NCBI GenBank assembly: GCA_032622095.1
Contig: CP136065.1
Coordinates: 63,469,094-63,533,093, forward strand
Reading direction: 5' to 3'
From: Siphonodentalium dalli
Lineage: Eukaryota > Mollusca > Scaphopoda > Gadilida > Siphonodentaliidae
DNA length: 64,000 bases
How positions within the stretch are numbered: the stretch's first letter is position 1; each line of letters begins with the position of its first letter. The translations under genes were made by a program, and so were the position numbers. Under the pieces are notes generated by a model, which was not told the DNA's origin, did no database searches, and worked only from the letters and a program-made list of their open reading frames with translations. Of the stretch, positions 43,541 through 54,768 are shown piece after piece.

Positions 43541-44454
43541 CTGAAGAAATATGAAATGTATTTTAATATTACAAAAGTTGCCAATATAGAAACTTTGTAC
43601 CATTGATTACATAAAGTGTTGAATGCACTGAGGCCTAAAAAAATATTTTTGTTTCCCCAAATTTTGTCACTTGATAATGAAAATATATAAATTTGAAAAC
43701 AATTGACTATGTTTATTATTTCACCATTACAATAGTGGGGTTAAACTCATTATAAATTATAATTAAAAGGACCCAAGGCACTCCCAGTGGGCAAATGTTA
43801 AAAAAAAACTCCATGCAGGGTTTACCTCCCTTGATGAATTAGTAAGTCCACTGCTACCGGCGACATTTCACCCACATATGATGAACTTCCGCGATATTAA
43901 GATACATGTACATACTAAGCGAACAGAGCAACATGCTACCCTTGTTAAGCACACTCAATATCGAACAAAATTTGTATAAATTTTGAACCTTCAGTTTGAA
44001 AAGTCCCACTAAAACTGAAGAACTATATTTTGAAACGGTGTGATTCGGTTCTCCGATTATTTTATCAACACAAAAGTCTAAACGCACGTGTATGACATTG
44101 TCACAACTCGCACGGCAAGTCAAACACAAGAGTTCTAATTTGCAGCAATTTTGACGAGTAGCTTGCGAAAATGGTCAACAAAACTACCGCTCTGATTTTC
44201 CATTCTGTCATTGTGTTTTAGTGCGGGAATTGTTCTCAAAGCACATAGAAAATTTGACTTGGAGCGATCGAGTTTCGCCATTTTTTCTGGAAAACCTCAT
44301 GCTAAATATAGAACCAGACCAGTATCCAGCCGGTGACAATCAGAAAGGAAGTATGTCTGGTACGCTTGAGATTGACATGGAGTAATAACTGGATCTCTGA
44401 ATACTATTATGGTACCTTTTATTGATGTTGTTCGTTGTGATCATTGCACATACA
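43541..44454. other. Region upstream of VDAC coding exon 1
   Basis: It should contain intron sequence and, if close, the 5' UTR exon and promoter of VDAC. I see no TATA box or CpG-rich block that I could defend as the promoter. Confidence 0.35.
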
Positions 44455-44462
44455 ATGTACAT

Positions 44463-47023
44463 TAGGGTCCTGCGAATATTCGATATTCGATTCGATTCGA
44501 AAGTCAAATTCGATTCGAAATTGCCAACTCGAAATTTTGAATATACACTGATGGAAAAGTAGGCTGTTTAAGGGCAGGTACACACGTCGATCTTAGCTGT
44601 TTTGTGCCATTTATTACAGAAAATGATGTATATTAATATGTAAAGGCAAGAAAATCGAGAAAAAACTCCAGAGAAAACCTTCAACACTCAGATAACCTGC
44701 AGTAAAGGTCTAGCGCTTTCGTTATTGTTTAACTTCATCAGGACCGAGTTTGGCGTGTGATTTTTTTGAGGATTTTGCTCGCCTTATATACTGTTTGTTA
44801 TGAGTCTCCAATTTGATTGGTCAGTGTAGAAGGGTCAAGGTATTGTGAAAAGGATGATGGGAAATGCGGGTAACAAATGCGGGTAATGGGTTCGTATTGG
44901 CGTTTCGCCTGTGTGGTGTGGGGCATTTTAAATGCGGGTAATTGGTGCGGGTAATCGACGTGGTGATGGTAGTGATGCATTCCCAAAATTGCGGGTAACA
45001 AGTGCGGGTATCTGGCGTTTGTGGTGGGAAAGCACGAAGTCACGGAAGTAGGAGTGCGGGTAACATCGGTTGTGCGGGTATTTGCCAAGTGGACGGTTGG
45101 GTATGCGGTGGTGTGTTTGGCTGGATGTGTAGCCGTTTAGGTATGCGGGTAACAGTGGTTTAGTTCCGTAAAATGAGCCATTAGTTGGCGTTGGTAAGTT
45201 TTGACGTGCGGGTAACAACGAGTGTCTGTTGTTGGAGGTTTAAGGGTATGAAATTGAATGGTACGGAAACAGACCGGAAGGTCGAGGTTGGCGACGTGCT
45301 TAGTTGGGCGATGTGGGTGGGAGAAGACCAATCAAAAAGGATACTATACCTTACGATGTTTGAGTGATAAAGGCGTTCTGCTTGGATCCTCTGGTGTATT
45401 TTGTGGAAGATGGTTTATTGGACCGTGGAGACAGAAGTGACAAATGCTACTGTGTTGTGAAAATAGATATATTTAATAGTAAATCACAACAGATCTATGT
45501 GATAAATTTTATTTGGGATATGCACACCATGCTGTTAGTTGATTCGTTGCTATTGCTAAATTACGGGCTGTTCCGTAATTTTCAATACATCCGCTCGGGA
45601 GTTGTGGATTTCCTGCGTGCGCTTAGTATATAGGGAGTGGTTCACTCCAGTTGTTGATTTTGTTGATCGGTTACATACGTCATGAGTTATAATCGTAGAT
45701 GTGATTCAATGGGTTAATGTCGTACCAGCGTGCAAAGATAGTGAGACAGTAAACGTAGGGTGCTTTGACCTTCGTATGTCTATGTATTTCTCTGACATTG
45801 CCACTCAAACCGGATCGGTGTGTGGATACCGGTTGGTGCATTCCGAACAGTGGAAGAACATGGTGTGTATATAGAGAGATCTGCGAATGCCGTTCTCTGA
45901 TACGGCGATACGTGTTGATATAGTAGCGGACGTTTATGACGTCTGGTCACTGAGCAGGGGTGGCCGTGGTATGAACAAGAATAGTAAAAAGGAAAGTAAT
46001 AATAAATAAATCGACTAAAAGTCCTTCTTGTTCATCCCCAGTGGTTGGGGGTGTACGTAGAGTAAAAATACACTGTGCTTAGGCTGTGTCACTGGTGACA
46101 TCGGAGAGTGAAAAAATATATGATGTATATATGTACCTTATAATTCTCATTGTACATCACGATTATATATATTAAATATAAGTATAGACAGCAATTAGCC
46201 ACTATAGGACAACTAAATACGTCTGATTTATATCTTTTAACATGGTAGCCAAAAGCTCGGAGATCGCCGATGGACCGACGTCGCGCGTAAATTATAATAG
46301 CTATGAGACTGATCAACTGCTAGCGTTATCCGCGGTCTATCCGTCTCAGATTCCGCGTTATGTAATATAGCTCAGAATTTAAACAACACGTGTTCCCGGC
46401 ATCGAAAACTGCATTTAGCGGTGTTTTTTTTTTAAAGTTTACTTTCAATTTCGGAGCTTCCTTTGACACTTAACAAAACGTCATCCGTTATTCATGTTTA
46501 TTTTAAACATGATAAAGCTGCAGACTTACACATGTGATGAATGCAACATGGTGCATAAATCGTAAGCATCTGGGACCCACCTATGGAATCATCTGTCCAA
46601 GAAGCACCCAGCACTACATAAACAGGCTACACTGCGACTGTTGTTGCATCTTCAAGTTTATAACTACGGGCGATTCCAAATGTTGATTTGCAATTTTTCA
46701 TGCACATGCAATCTGTACAAATTTTGCGTGATTTTAGTTCCAATAATCCGTTTAGTGTTTATATATTAATCGCCGTGACGGCCGCTTGGACGTTTTAATC
46801 AATTATCAATTGAAGTTAATAGTATTGCAAATGACAGTTCGTCGCCATGATTTAACTTTGTGTATGTAGTTCATGGAATGTTTTACAAATCGTCTAATCG
46901 TTGACAAAACATGCCCAATTGAGAATACAACATACAGATATAATTCGAATTGATATTCGATTCGATTTCCTGAATTTGATTCGATATTCGATTCGATCAA
47001 AATCTCCAATTCGCAGGACCCTA
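44463..47023 (+). mobile_element. hAT-type element (2.56 kb) with BED-finger relic
   Basis: Inverted ends TAGGGTCCTGCGAAT / attcgcaggaccctA followed by 'attcgattcga' subterminal repeats at both ends. Flanking octamers ATGTACAT and ACATACAT match at 6 of 8 positions, consistent with an old 8-bp duplication. A BED-type zinc finger relic lies near the right end. Between about 44868 and 45217 the word gcgggta occurs ten times. Confidence 0.75.
46517..46617 (+). pseudogene. BED zinc-finger relic of hAT transposase
   Basis: Reads LQTYTCDECNMVHKS, stop, then ASGTHLWNHLSKKHPAL: C-x2-C and H-x4-H in BED-finger spacing with one in-frame stop. No catalytic domain was found downstream. Confidence 0.55.
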
Positions 47024-47031
47024 ACATACAT

Positions 47032-47640
47032 GTATCTGTTGTTTATGGCAATCGGTAGGCCATGTTGGGATTTGTTTTAAATTAAATTGACTGGCTGGCT
47101 GATTTCAGCGTTGACTTGTTATTCAAGTTTTCTAATCGTTTCAACACTACACCAGCCAATGTCTGTCCCCCAATAACAGCGACAATCGTCTCACTGGCTG
47201 ATTTATTCAGTGAGCATTATTGTTACATTGTTACATAGGGAGAGCTTGACCCATTTTCGTAGACTGTCGATCGACCAATCAGAATCGCTTCCGTGTTGGG
47301 TCAGCTCGCTTATGATTTTCGGTTGATGACTTTGTTGACAGGGGACAAAATAAACATTTGTCTCGGAATCGGTTCTCAAGTCACGTAAATAATGTAATTT
47401 CGAGCTGGGACCTTCGCCTACTCATTTATAAATTAGCAAGCAACAGGTATTAAAAAGAAATACATTATCGCATTATATTTTTTCGACTTATAAGGTTCAC
47501 TGTCAAAACATCAAAAAGTTCCCGGGTTTTTAATGGATGGAATATGATCTATACAGGCGTTAACCAGAGTAGAGATTCATGGCATGTAATTGTTAGTATG
47601 TTCTATTTTCACTGATTTAGGGAAATAAAAAATAATAAAA
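47032..47640. other. Nothing recognised
   Basis: AT-rich non-coding sequence between the hAT element and the SINE; no structure I can support. Confidence 0.35.
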
Positions 47641-47644
47641 ATAT

Positions 47645-48096
47645 CTTTATATCATAATAATGTATAGCATTTGTAAAGCGCCTTTCCCATGAGGCCCAAA
47701 GCGCTCAAAGTTTTACAATTATTACCCTGATGAGCCTGAACATTCAGTAACCATCTACTGCTCCCCGGGGACAGGGGGAGGTACAGCCGGGAGTATGCGA
47801 GGATACTATATGGCTAGCATACTGACAAGATCTTTCACTGCTCATTATCAGGTACCCTTGTAATGCATGGGTGGTGCAAAGCAGACACAGTACAAGCGAC
47901 CTTGCTCAAGGGTCACAACTTGGCGCGAGATTCAAACAGTGTACAATCCAACAATTGCACATCGCTCAAGTCGGCCAAGCCACTGCTGTGTGGAAACTCA
48001 TAACAGACCACCAGCCAGCCGCGAACTCGCCTCGCTGTGTTGACAGCGAAGACAAGTCCAATGCGCTAACCACTGGACCACGGAGCTCCACAAATA
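47645..48096 (-). mobile_element. tRNA-derived SINE
   Basis: On the minus strand it starts with a tRNA-like head (ggagctccgtggtccagtgg, then ttagcgcattggact) carrying a good pol III A box (TGGTCCAGTGG). A weak B-box-like gttcgcgg follows. The body ends with 'gcgctttgggcctcatggga', a 3' module seen in many animal SINEs, then an ATT-rich tail. A 7-bp aaatatc at both sides may be the target duplication. Confidence 0.6.
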
Positions 48097-48229
48097 TCAT
48101 CCCATAAAACAACGGCTATCACCACTGTCAAAGTCCCCCATTAATTATTCACACCATATCACCTAAAGATTTATAACGACCTGCATGTGTGAAATACCCA
48201 CATTCGGTAAATAACATAGGCTACATCGG

Positions 48230-48600
48230 GGAAAAAGTGCAACCCTTCATTTTACTCCCAAATATGGATGATGATTGACTATGGGGAGGTGTTGTTCCAG
48301 TATGTTGCATGCAGTTGCATTTGAGAGGTGTTTTTATTCTGAATTTCCCTGGCAATCCCAGAATTAAACTTAATTTGCTATTGTTGTGACCATTCTACTA
48401 TGCTGTAAGCCTGTCAAGGGCAGCATGAAGCTGGATTTGGTCTTGCTTTGATCGGATGTGCCGGAAAAGCAAACAATCATCAGCAAATAGCTTGATGTTT
48501 TGTATGGGTATCTTTATATCGCGTACATTGCATGTTATTGTCAATGCAATTCTGAATCCACTAGCACGAGAGACCAGTAGTCCAGTACGCTACCTCTCTC
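48230..48600 (-). pseudogene. LINE reverse-transcriptase fragment
   Basis: Minus-strand translation gives IQNIKLFADDCLLFRHIRSK then QDQIQLHAALDRLTA, matching the FADD catalytic box and the following helix of non-LTR retrotransposon reverse transcriptases. Downstream, in another frame, EWSQQ, stop, QIKFNS resembles the next conserved block. The fragment has stops and frameshifts and is 5' and 3' truncated. Clade (CR1, Jockey or similar) not assigned. Confidence 0.75.
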
Positions 48601-48726
48601 CAGTCTCGGCTACCTGAGACAACCCATCCTTCTGCTGTTTTCGGGGCAGGTCGTCCCGATAAACACGGGCGGGTTGTCCCGAAATTGTTAATACCGGTAG
48701 TAATTATGTTCTTTTATGTTCTTTGA

Positions 48727-49848
48727 TAGTGATGTTCCGATAATGAAAAAGCCCATCGGACCGATTTCCGATAACTGGAGGCACAATCGGCCGATTTCCG
48801 ATTCCGATGTTTATATATATATATTGTGCGTTTGTTCCCATAATGGACCTATATATATTCATTGCACTCCCTATCGGTATAGTTTCAAAGCCAAATACAT
48901 AAAAGAAATATATACACACTGTGGCAAAGATATCTCCGCCGACATCAGTTGTACGCTGCCTTTGATGTATACCGGTAGTTGTTTGACAAAGAGATCAAAG
49001 GTGCCGACTCAGTATAACGTTATGAACGTGTGGGGGAACACTTGAACGCGGTGTAAAAGTCTTGATTGAATACTTGTAAGTTGCCACAGACGACAGTGTA
49101 TGGAATGGCAATGATTAATATTAATTAAATTTAGATTGAAGCAAATTCAAGAAAATGAAGGAAAATAATTGCTGTCATATTTGTCTGAGATTTCCTAAAT
49201 TCCCATTGATCACACCTTTTGTCTTTTAACAACTGAGAAGCTTTTATAGTTCCGCCTACTCAATTTTTCTTTCGCGAGTGGAGCTAAGCATATTTCATTG
49301 CGTACGCCGTAACTTGTAATGAGAGCATCACTATAACAATGGCGATTCGCGGAGTGGAAAAAACAAGTGCAATTTTGAACTATACTTCACCATATTCATA
49401 TTGTCCCCTACAGACGAAAAGGCCAATTTTGGTCGTTATTGAAGACAGTTTTGATTGCGACTGTACTAATTCATTCAGCCTGTGCTTCAAATTATTGACA
49501 TAGCATGTGATCTCACAGCATGGCACATGCTCATTAGGAAGCTATATTGTAATGAGGTCAGCTATTTAAAGCTTTCTTTGAATCTTTGTCCACGCGATTG
49601 AACCAATCATATTACACAGGATATCAGACTGTCTGGACGATGCTAATAGCTTCTTTTTAGGCTGTTACAACGGTTTTACATTCAATACTATGGCTGTATT
49701 GCGTATGTTTATTACAGCGTGCATATTGCACTTAGATAAAAGAATGGGGTTTTTTTTGACAACCGGTAAAAGCCGATGTTCAACTGCGAGGTACGATTAA
49801 TATTCGATGGGCTATTATCGGCCGATGGCGATTATCGGAACATCACTA
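48727..49848. mobile_element. hAT-type non-autonomous element (1122 bp)
   Basis: Perfect 8-bp target duplication TTCTTTGA (48719-48726 and 49849-49856). TIRs TAGTGATGTTCCGATAA / ttatcggaacatcacta. Subterminal 'ccgatttccgat' and 'atcggccgatgg' words. No transposase recognised. Confidence 0.88.
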
Positions 49849-50181
49849 TTCTTTGATGAAATAAAGGGGTGTAACGATACATCGACGTATCGATGCGACC
49901 GCGATACAGCACTGACGATACGGTCATCGATACGGGTGTTCAAACGATAGGTATCTCGATACACAAATTGCATGTTGTTATTACCTATTCAGGCAAGTAA
50001 CGAGAAAGGTCAATGTTGATTCAGTATCTAACACAAAATTAAGGTAATCCCCCACAATAAGTAATAAAAGTGATAAGCATTCCCTATTTATCACAGAGTA
50101 ACTGTGAGGCCAACAGACCACATTGTATCAATTTGCATGTGTGGACAATACAATGCAATCTTCTTGAAACATATTGTATTA

Positions 50182-51332
50182 GGCCTAACAAAAAAGACGT
50201 TTGTTTCCGCTAACCCGACCGACCCTATTTTAAACCCCCGACCCTAAACTTTTTATTGCCATTGCAACAAAAAAAAATTCATTTAAATTTTTGTTTTCAA
50301 TTTAGGTCCCAATTCATATCAGTTGGAATCATACTGTAAAGTATGTTTGGCTTTATCTAGCTTTCATCTGTGAAAACTTCAAATAGTTTCAGTTCAGGTT
50401 TGTTATGATTCAGCCTTCAGACTTCAGTATTTCAATTAAATACAGTACAGGAACATTAACAATTTGATCGAATCAACCTGGTTATCAGGTGGGATCTCAT
50501 AATACCAAATGAAAAATTAACATAGAGATTAGTACTATAAATAGTAATTACTAACTTAATAGACATTGTTTCTGTACTACATGTAGTAAGTATATTATGT
50601 ATGTGTCTCACTTGAATTTCAAGCAGGATAAGCAGGATAAGCATAATCCATGGAACCAAAAGATATCTGACAATAACTTATAAGCATTTCCAATCCATAC
50701 ATATATAAAAATTTCCAACGTTATGCTTGAGAAACTTGATCAAATTGACCTCTCAGTAAAATTCAAAATTCTGACTCAAAGTGCCCTAGATTAGCTCTAA
50801 ATGCAATGGATTTTCAAAAAATTTCCAGGGGGATAACCCCCACCATCAGCAGGGGGTCACCCCTCCCAAACCTTCCTCCACTCAGGCCTTCAGGTTATGC
50901 CTTTGGCATATCATTGCCCAAAAACAGGGGTCCCCAAAAAATACCTAGATCCTTCACTGAATGCGGAGGAGAAGGTGGGGTTGTGAAGCCATCATTAAGA
51001 GATCGGTACAAGACGGTCACTCCAATATGTGACAGTGCAGTGGTGCTGGACTGACTCCAGTTGTTGCCAGACCATATTGGAAATATTAGGATTATCAAAG
51101 ACTATATTAGTATATAGACTAGTATATATGATGTAAATATTGAAGCATATGCAAGACTGAATTGGAGTTTCTAGTTCCTCTGTCATTTGGGTTAATCTGA
51201 TTGGGGCTAAGAGGTGCCTAGTTTGGGTTATTGACAAGTATTATACAGTTATTTTTAAAGAAGTTAAGCCTACCTACCTCCCTTAATTTTTTTCAGCTCG
51301 TTAGCGGAAACAAATGTATTTTTTTTTAGGCC
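50182..51332. mobile_element. Harbinger-like non-autonomous element (1151 bp)
   Basis: TIRs of about 33 bp: ggcctaacaaaaaagacgtt then tgtttccgctaac, with the complement at 51299-51332. TTA flanks both ends (50179-50181 and 51333-51335), the 3-bp target used by PIF/Harbinger elements. No transposase or Myb-like ORF seen. Confidence 0.7.
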
Positions 51333-52056
51333 TTAATAGATCAGTCGCTAGTGGTCCACTGATCAAAGCACAGACCTGACCTGAGTGACCTCAATTTTAA
51401 TGACCTATTTCAATAGTACAAGTCATGCAGCAAGTGACCTACTTTGTCAATGACATGTCGTTTACAACCGGCGGCAAACCTTTGATGTCTGTCTTACTGC
51501 TATTGCTGCAATTCTATTTCACTGTTAACCAGAGTGATGCAGCTGCTGTAGTCTCAACCTATATCATATCAATCTACATGTATGTCTTTACATGTATGTC
51601 TTTCCCCATGTCACGTCAACACTGGACACTGCACTCTGTGCACTGGCCCGTGTGGGTTGCTAAGCAATTGTTAAACTTGACATGAGTTATTAATATAAAG
51701 CCCCTCCCATTTAACTTTCAATCTCGTGACATTGACCGAGAGATTTTCGGAGAGGATGTTCCTCATTGGTCAACAGGTAGTGTTTGTACTCTCTAATTAA
51801 TTTTGTTCAGATAACGAAGTGCAACAATGGGCTCAATGTCGGCATCTTTATGCTTCCGGGCCGATAGGATATCACAGATAGTCGAAACATCGACAAGGTT
51901 TTAATTAGTTTTTTTTTCTTCTTAGACAATACAATACAAGTTGCAACAACAAACATTTTAGACGAACATCTAGTACACATATTTTAGCGAGTTCATGTAG
52001 GCCTACCTATAGCCATGCAAGCACATACCCACCCGTCGTTATCGCTATATATCAGT

Positions 52057-53376
52057 TAGAGCTGAAACGGTTGACCCATTCTTCTAACCGGTTAACCATC
52101 GGGGTTAACTGGATTTCAACCGGTTAACCGCTAAATTTCTAGCGGACTTCTCTCACACTAATTATGTCGACATTATGCCATGCTCCAGGGACAAACCTAG
52201 GTGAGAAGTAGTAGCTGAAATAAAGACCTTATTCACGTCATTTAACGATATTCAATAACACGCATTCACTGTTCTTTTGCTGGCTCTCGTGATGGGGAAT
52301 GAGCAAGTGAAATTTGTGAATGGCAGGAGTGATCGCTTATTTGCCGTGATCAGCATATGTTTGGGCATTTGTAAAACGAGTAAAATAGTATGGGTATTGG
52401 TAAAACGAGTAACAAAACTATATATTAAAGATCTGTAATATATCATTATCATCATTGGTATATCCTCGAATGCATTATATATAAAGACAAGAAAGTAATA
52501 ACTGGAGAACAAAAAGGAAGGTCAGTTAGGTCAGACTCGCAGTCCTATTCAGTATTCGAGCTATTCGTCGGTATCATGATAGCGGACACTAGTGTTGGGA
52601 GGTTATATAATTTACGTTTCGGTTTCAGTATGCAATCACTTAACATATAGCAATTACTGCCAAATTGAGTGTTAATTAGTCCCACAGGCACAACCAGTTA
52701 CAGAGTAGCATGGAGCATCAATTTCCTTGATAAAAGGGAAGATTATTGAAGAATTTTTGGGTTGCTTCAACTACGATGTCTGTTTGGTCACTCAATTGAA
52801 TTGATCATATTAAATCACAACAAGGAGGAAGAACGGGAAGAGTGAAGACATTGTGCAGCTGATCTCAATCTTCAAACTTTGTCGACTTACATAGTTTTTA
52901 TAAACCCCACTGTAAAACAGTTTTATATATAGTATGTCGTGGTGTGGTTCCAATTTGAATCCATGTTGCTTCGTGCAGTATTAACTATTAAGTTACGAAA
53001 GCACGCATTGCCACACAACGCCACTTTTACGTTGTCACTTCCTTGTGTGCATTCAGACTTGATACACAGTGACTGCACACGTGCTTTTGTCGGAAGAAAA
53101 CTTCAAAGGGTCGGAATTGATTGAAGGTCGCCGACACTTCCAGACAGTTCGAGAATTGCTACTAAGTATCTGATACTACCGCGTGTACCAATTAATGCTT
53201 GCATTGCACTCTGTGACACGGGATTTAGTATTAGTTTTGCATCATTTAACCTAATATTTTGAGGATTATTCACGTTCACATTCAACTGACAACGGGATAC
53301 GGTTACGTCCGGTTCATTTTTTTCTAACCGGTTACGTCGCTAACCGGATGCTAACCGGTTAACCGTCTAAGCTCTA
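52057..53376. mobile_element. hAT-type non-autonomous element (1320 bp)
   Basis: Perfect 8-bp target duplication ATATCAGT (52049-52056 and 53377-53384). Left TIR TAGAGCTGAAACGGTT, right end aagctcta with 'aaccggttaaccg' words beside it. Family relative of 33666-34973. Nested in 49864-53507. Confidence 0.83.
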
Positions 53377-53586
53377 ATATCAGTGTATATACACTCCGTA
53401 CGAAGACTCGGCAATATCACTATAATTTTAGTAAAACGCAATACGTATCGTATCGTGACATCTGTATCGCGATAAACATCGATACACCCCATATCGTTAC
53501 ACCCCTAATTATATCTTATTTTCTTTGATGATATATTATTAAAGTTTTGACCAATAAAACATGTATTCAAAATTCTCTGAAATTCT

Positions 53587-53810
53587 AACAATTCTTTTCT
53601 ATTTTACAGTGGTTTGGAAAGCTGTAAAAGAAGTATTACCGGGATACCGAGTCCAGATATAGGTGCACCCTACAGGCCAGGAAGATACGCATACTCTGGG
53701 AGGACTACATGTCCACACCACCACGATTGACCACTGCAAACTTCCAGAAGAAATGTTCTGACGTATATGCAAAGAAGAAGGGACCACCTCAGTGCAGACG
53801 ATGATCTAGC
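53587..53810 (+). other. Possible coding remnant next to the LTR element
   Basis: A good 3' splice-like signal (ttcttttctattttacag) ends near 53609. One plus frame after it is open for about 60 codons to a TGA near 53806 and includes KYYRDTESRYRC, RILWEDYMSTPP and KKCSDVYAKKKGP, but has a TAA six codons after the acceptor. The other plus frames and the antisense frame are also partly open. I do not recognise a family. It may be a terminal exon, a pseudogene or repeat. Confidence 0.25.
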
Positions 53811-53856
53811 ACAACAGCCCCATCGACTTGAATTGTCAACCATCGTTGATACATTG

Positions 53857-54312
53857 TGTAGAGTAATGCTCCCTGGTACATGCTAAACATATCTATCTTA
53901 ACCGATGGGGGGAGACAGGAATATAATCGAACTATAAGTGACCCCAACCAAATTACTCGAAGAGGCCGCGACCTATGGGTTATGCAAGTCTAACCACCAA
54001 GGAAGGAGTCTTAGGTAATAATTCCCAGTTCACCCATGGGTCAGTACAGACAAAGAGATGCACTAATGACGGCTACCAGTCATTAGCGATATATAAACCA
54101 GACATTAATCTACTCTTCAATTAGTTTCGGCTCTTCAGACTAATTGGCAGGCATCAACATCAGGTCGCTAATTAATAAGCGACGCTTTTGGTCGTTCTAT
54201 GACATCTATGATTGATTCACAATTATGTATCATTTACCATCACAAGCTGCTTACTATACATGATGTTACAGATGAATAAACTTTATACAAGAACTGACTT
54301 CATTCTTCCACA
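53857..54312 (+). repeat. 5' LTR (~456 bp)
   Basis: Starts TGTAGAGTAATGC, identical to the start of the 3' LTR at 63852. A TATA-like tatataaa lies at 54090-54097 and AATAAA at 54275-54280, as expected for U3 promoter and R polyadenylation signals. The 3' boundary (ending ttccaca at 54312) is inferred because the 3' LTR end is outside the window. I did not recognise a canonical tRNA primer-binding site after it. Confidence 0.8.
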
Positions 54313-54326
54313 TAGATGAAATTGAA

Positions 54327-54500
54327 ATTGCTACAGAAGATTGCTGCCAAAACAAAGTAAAATACAGAAGATAGCAGCCAAACCAAAGAGAAAAAACTTT
54401 ATAAAATTGCTACAGAACATTGCTGCCAAAACAAAGAAAATACAGAAGATAGCAGCAAAAATAAAGACAACTTTATAAATTGCTTACGAAGATCACAGCC
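54327..54500 (+). repeat. Leader tandem repeat of LTR element
   Basis: An ~88-bp unit starting attgctacagaa(g/c)attgc occurs at 54327 and 54415, with a third partial unit at about 54478. It lies in the untranslated leader between the LTR and gag. Confidence 0.7.
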
Positions 54501-54768
54501 AGAAGAAGATAACATAGACGAAAAAGAGAAGAAAAGACGAAAGAATCAAAGACAAGAACAAAACAAACAATTTGAACTCGGCAGTTGTGAGTCAGTTATT
54601 CATAGGATTTGGTGAGTTAAACTTTTCATTTCTGCCAGATGTGCGTTTTCACACCTTGTTAGAGGCTTGATTATTAACACCCAATTCCACTCTAAAATTT
54701 TCGCGTGGTATGGCCCTTGCCCCCAAACAATTTTCAAACAAAACAGATAACAGATTTAATTAACTTTC

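Larger units (their letters stand above)
49864..53507. mobile_element. Composite hAT-like element (3.6 kb) with two nested elements
   Basis: Inverted ends (a)aggggtgtaacgatac / gtatcgttacacccct(a), with palindromic 'cgatacatcgacgtatcgat' words inside the left end and 'tatcgcgataaacatcgata' inside the right. The flanking octamers (ATGAAATA, ATTATATC) match poorly, so the boundaries rest on the TIR alone. It contains the elements at 50182-51332 and 52057-53376; without them it would be about 1.2 kb. Confidence 0.65.

Noticed and set aside
44798-45440. Overlapping ORFs on both strands in the hAT interior
   Set aside because: Composition reflects the gcgggta / tacccgc words; no domain recognised and frames overlap heavily.
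47990-48096. Functional tRNA gene on the minus strand
   Set aside because: Has an A box but only a poor B box, and continues into a SINE body; it does not fold as a full cloverleaf by eye.
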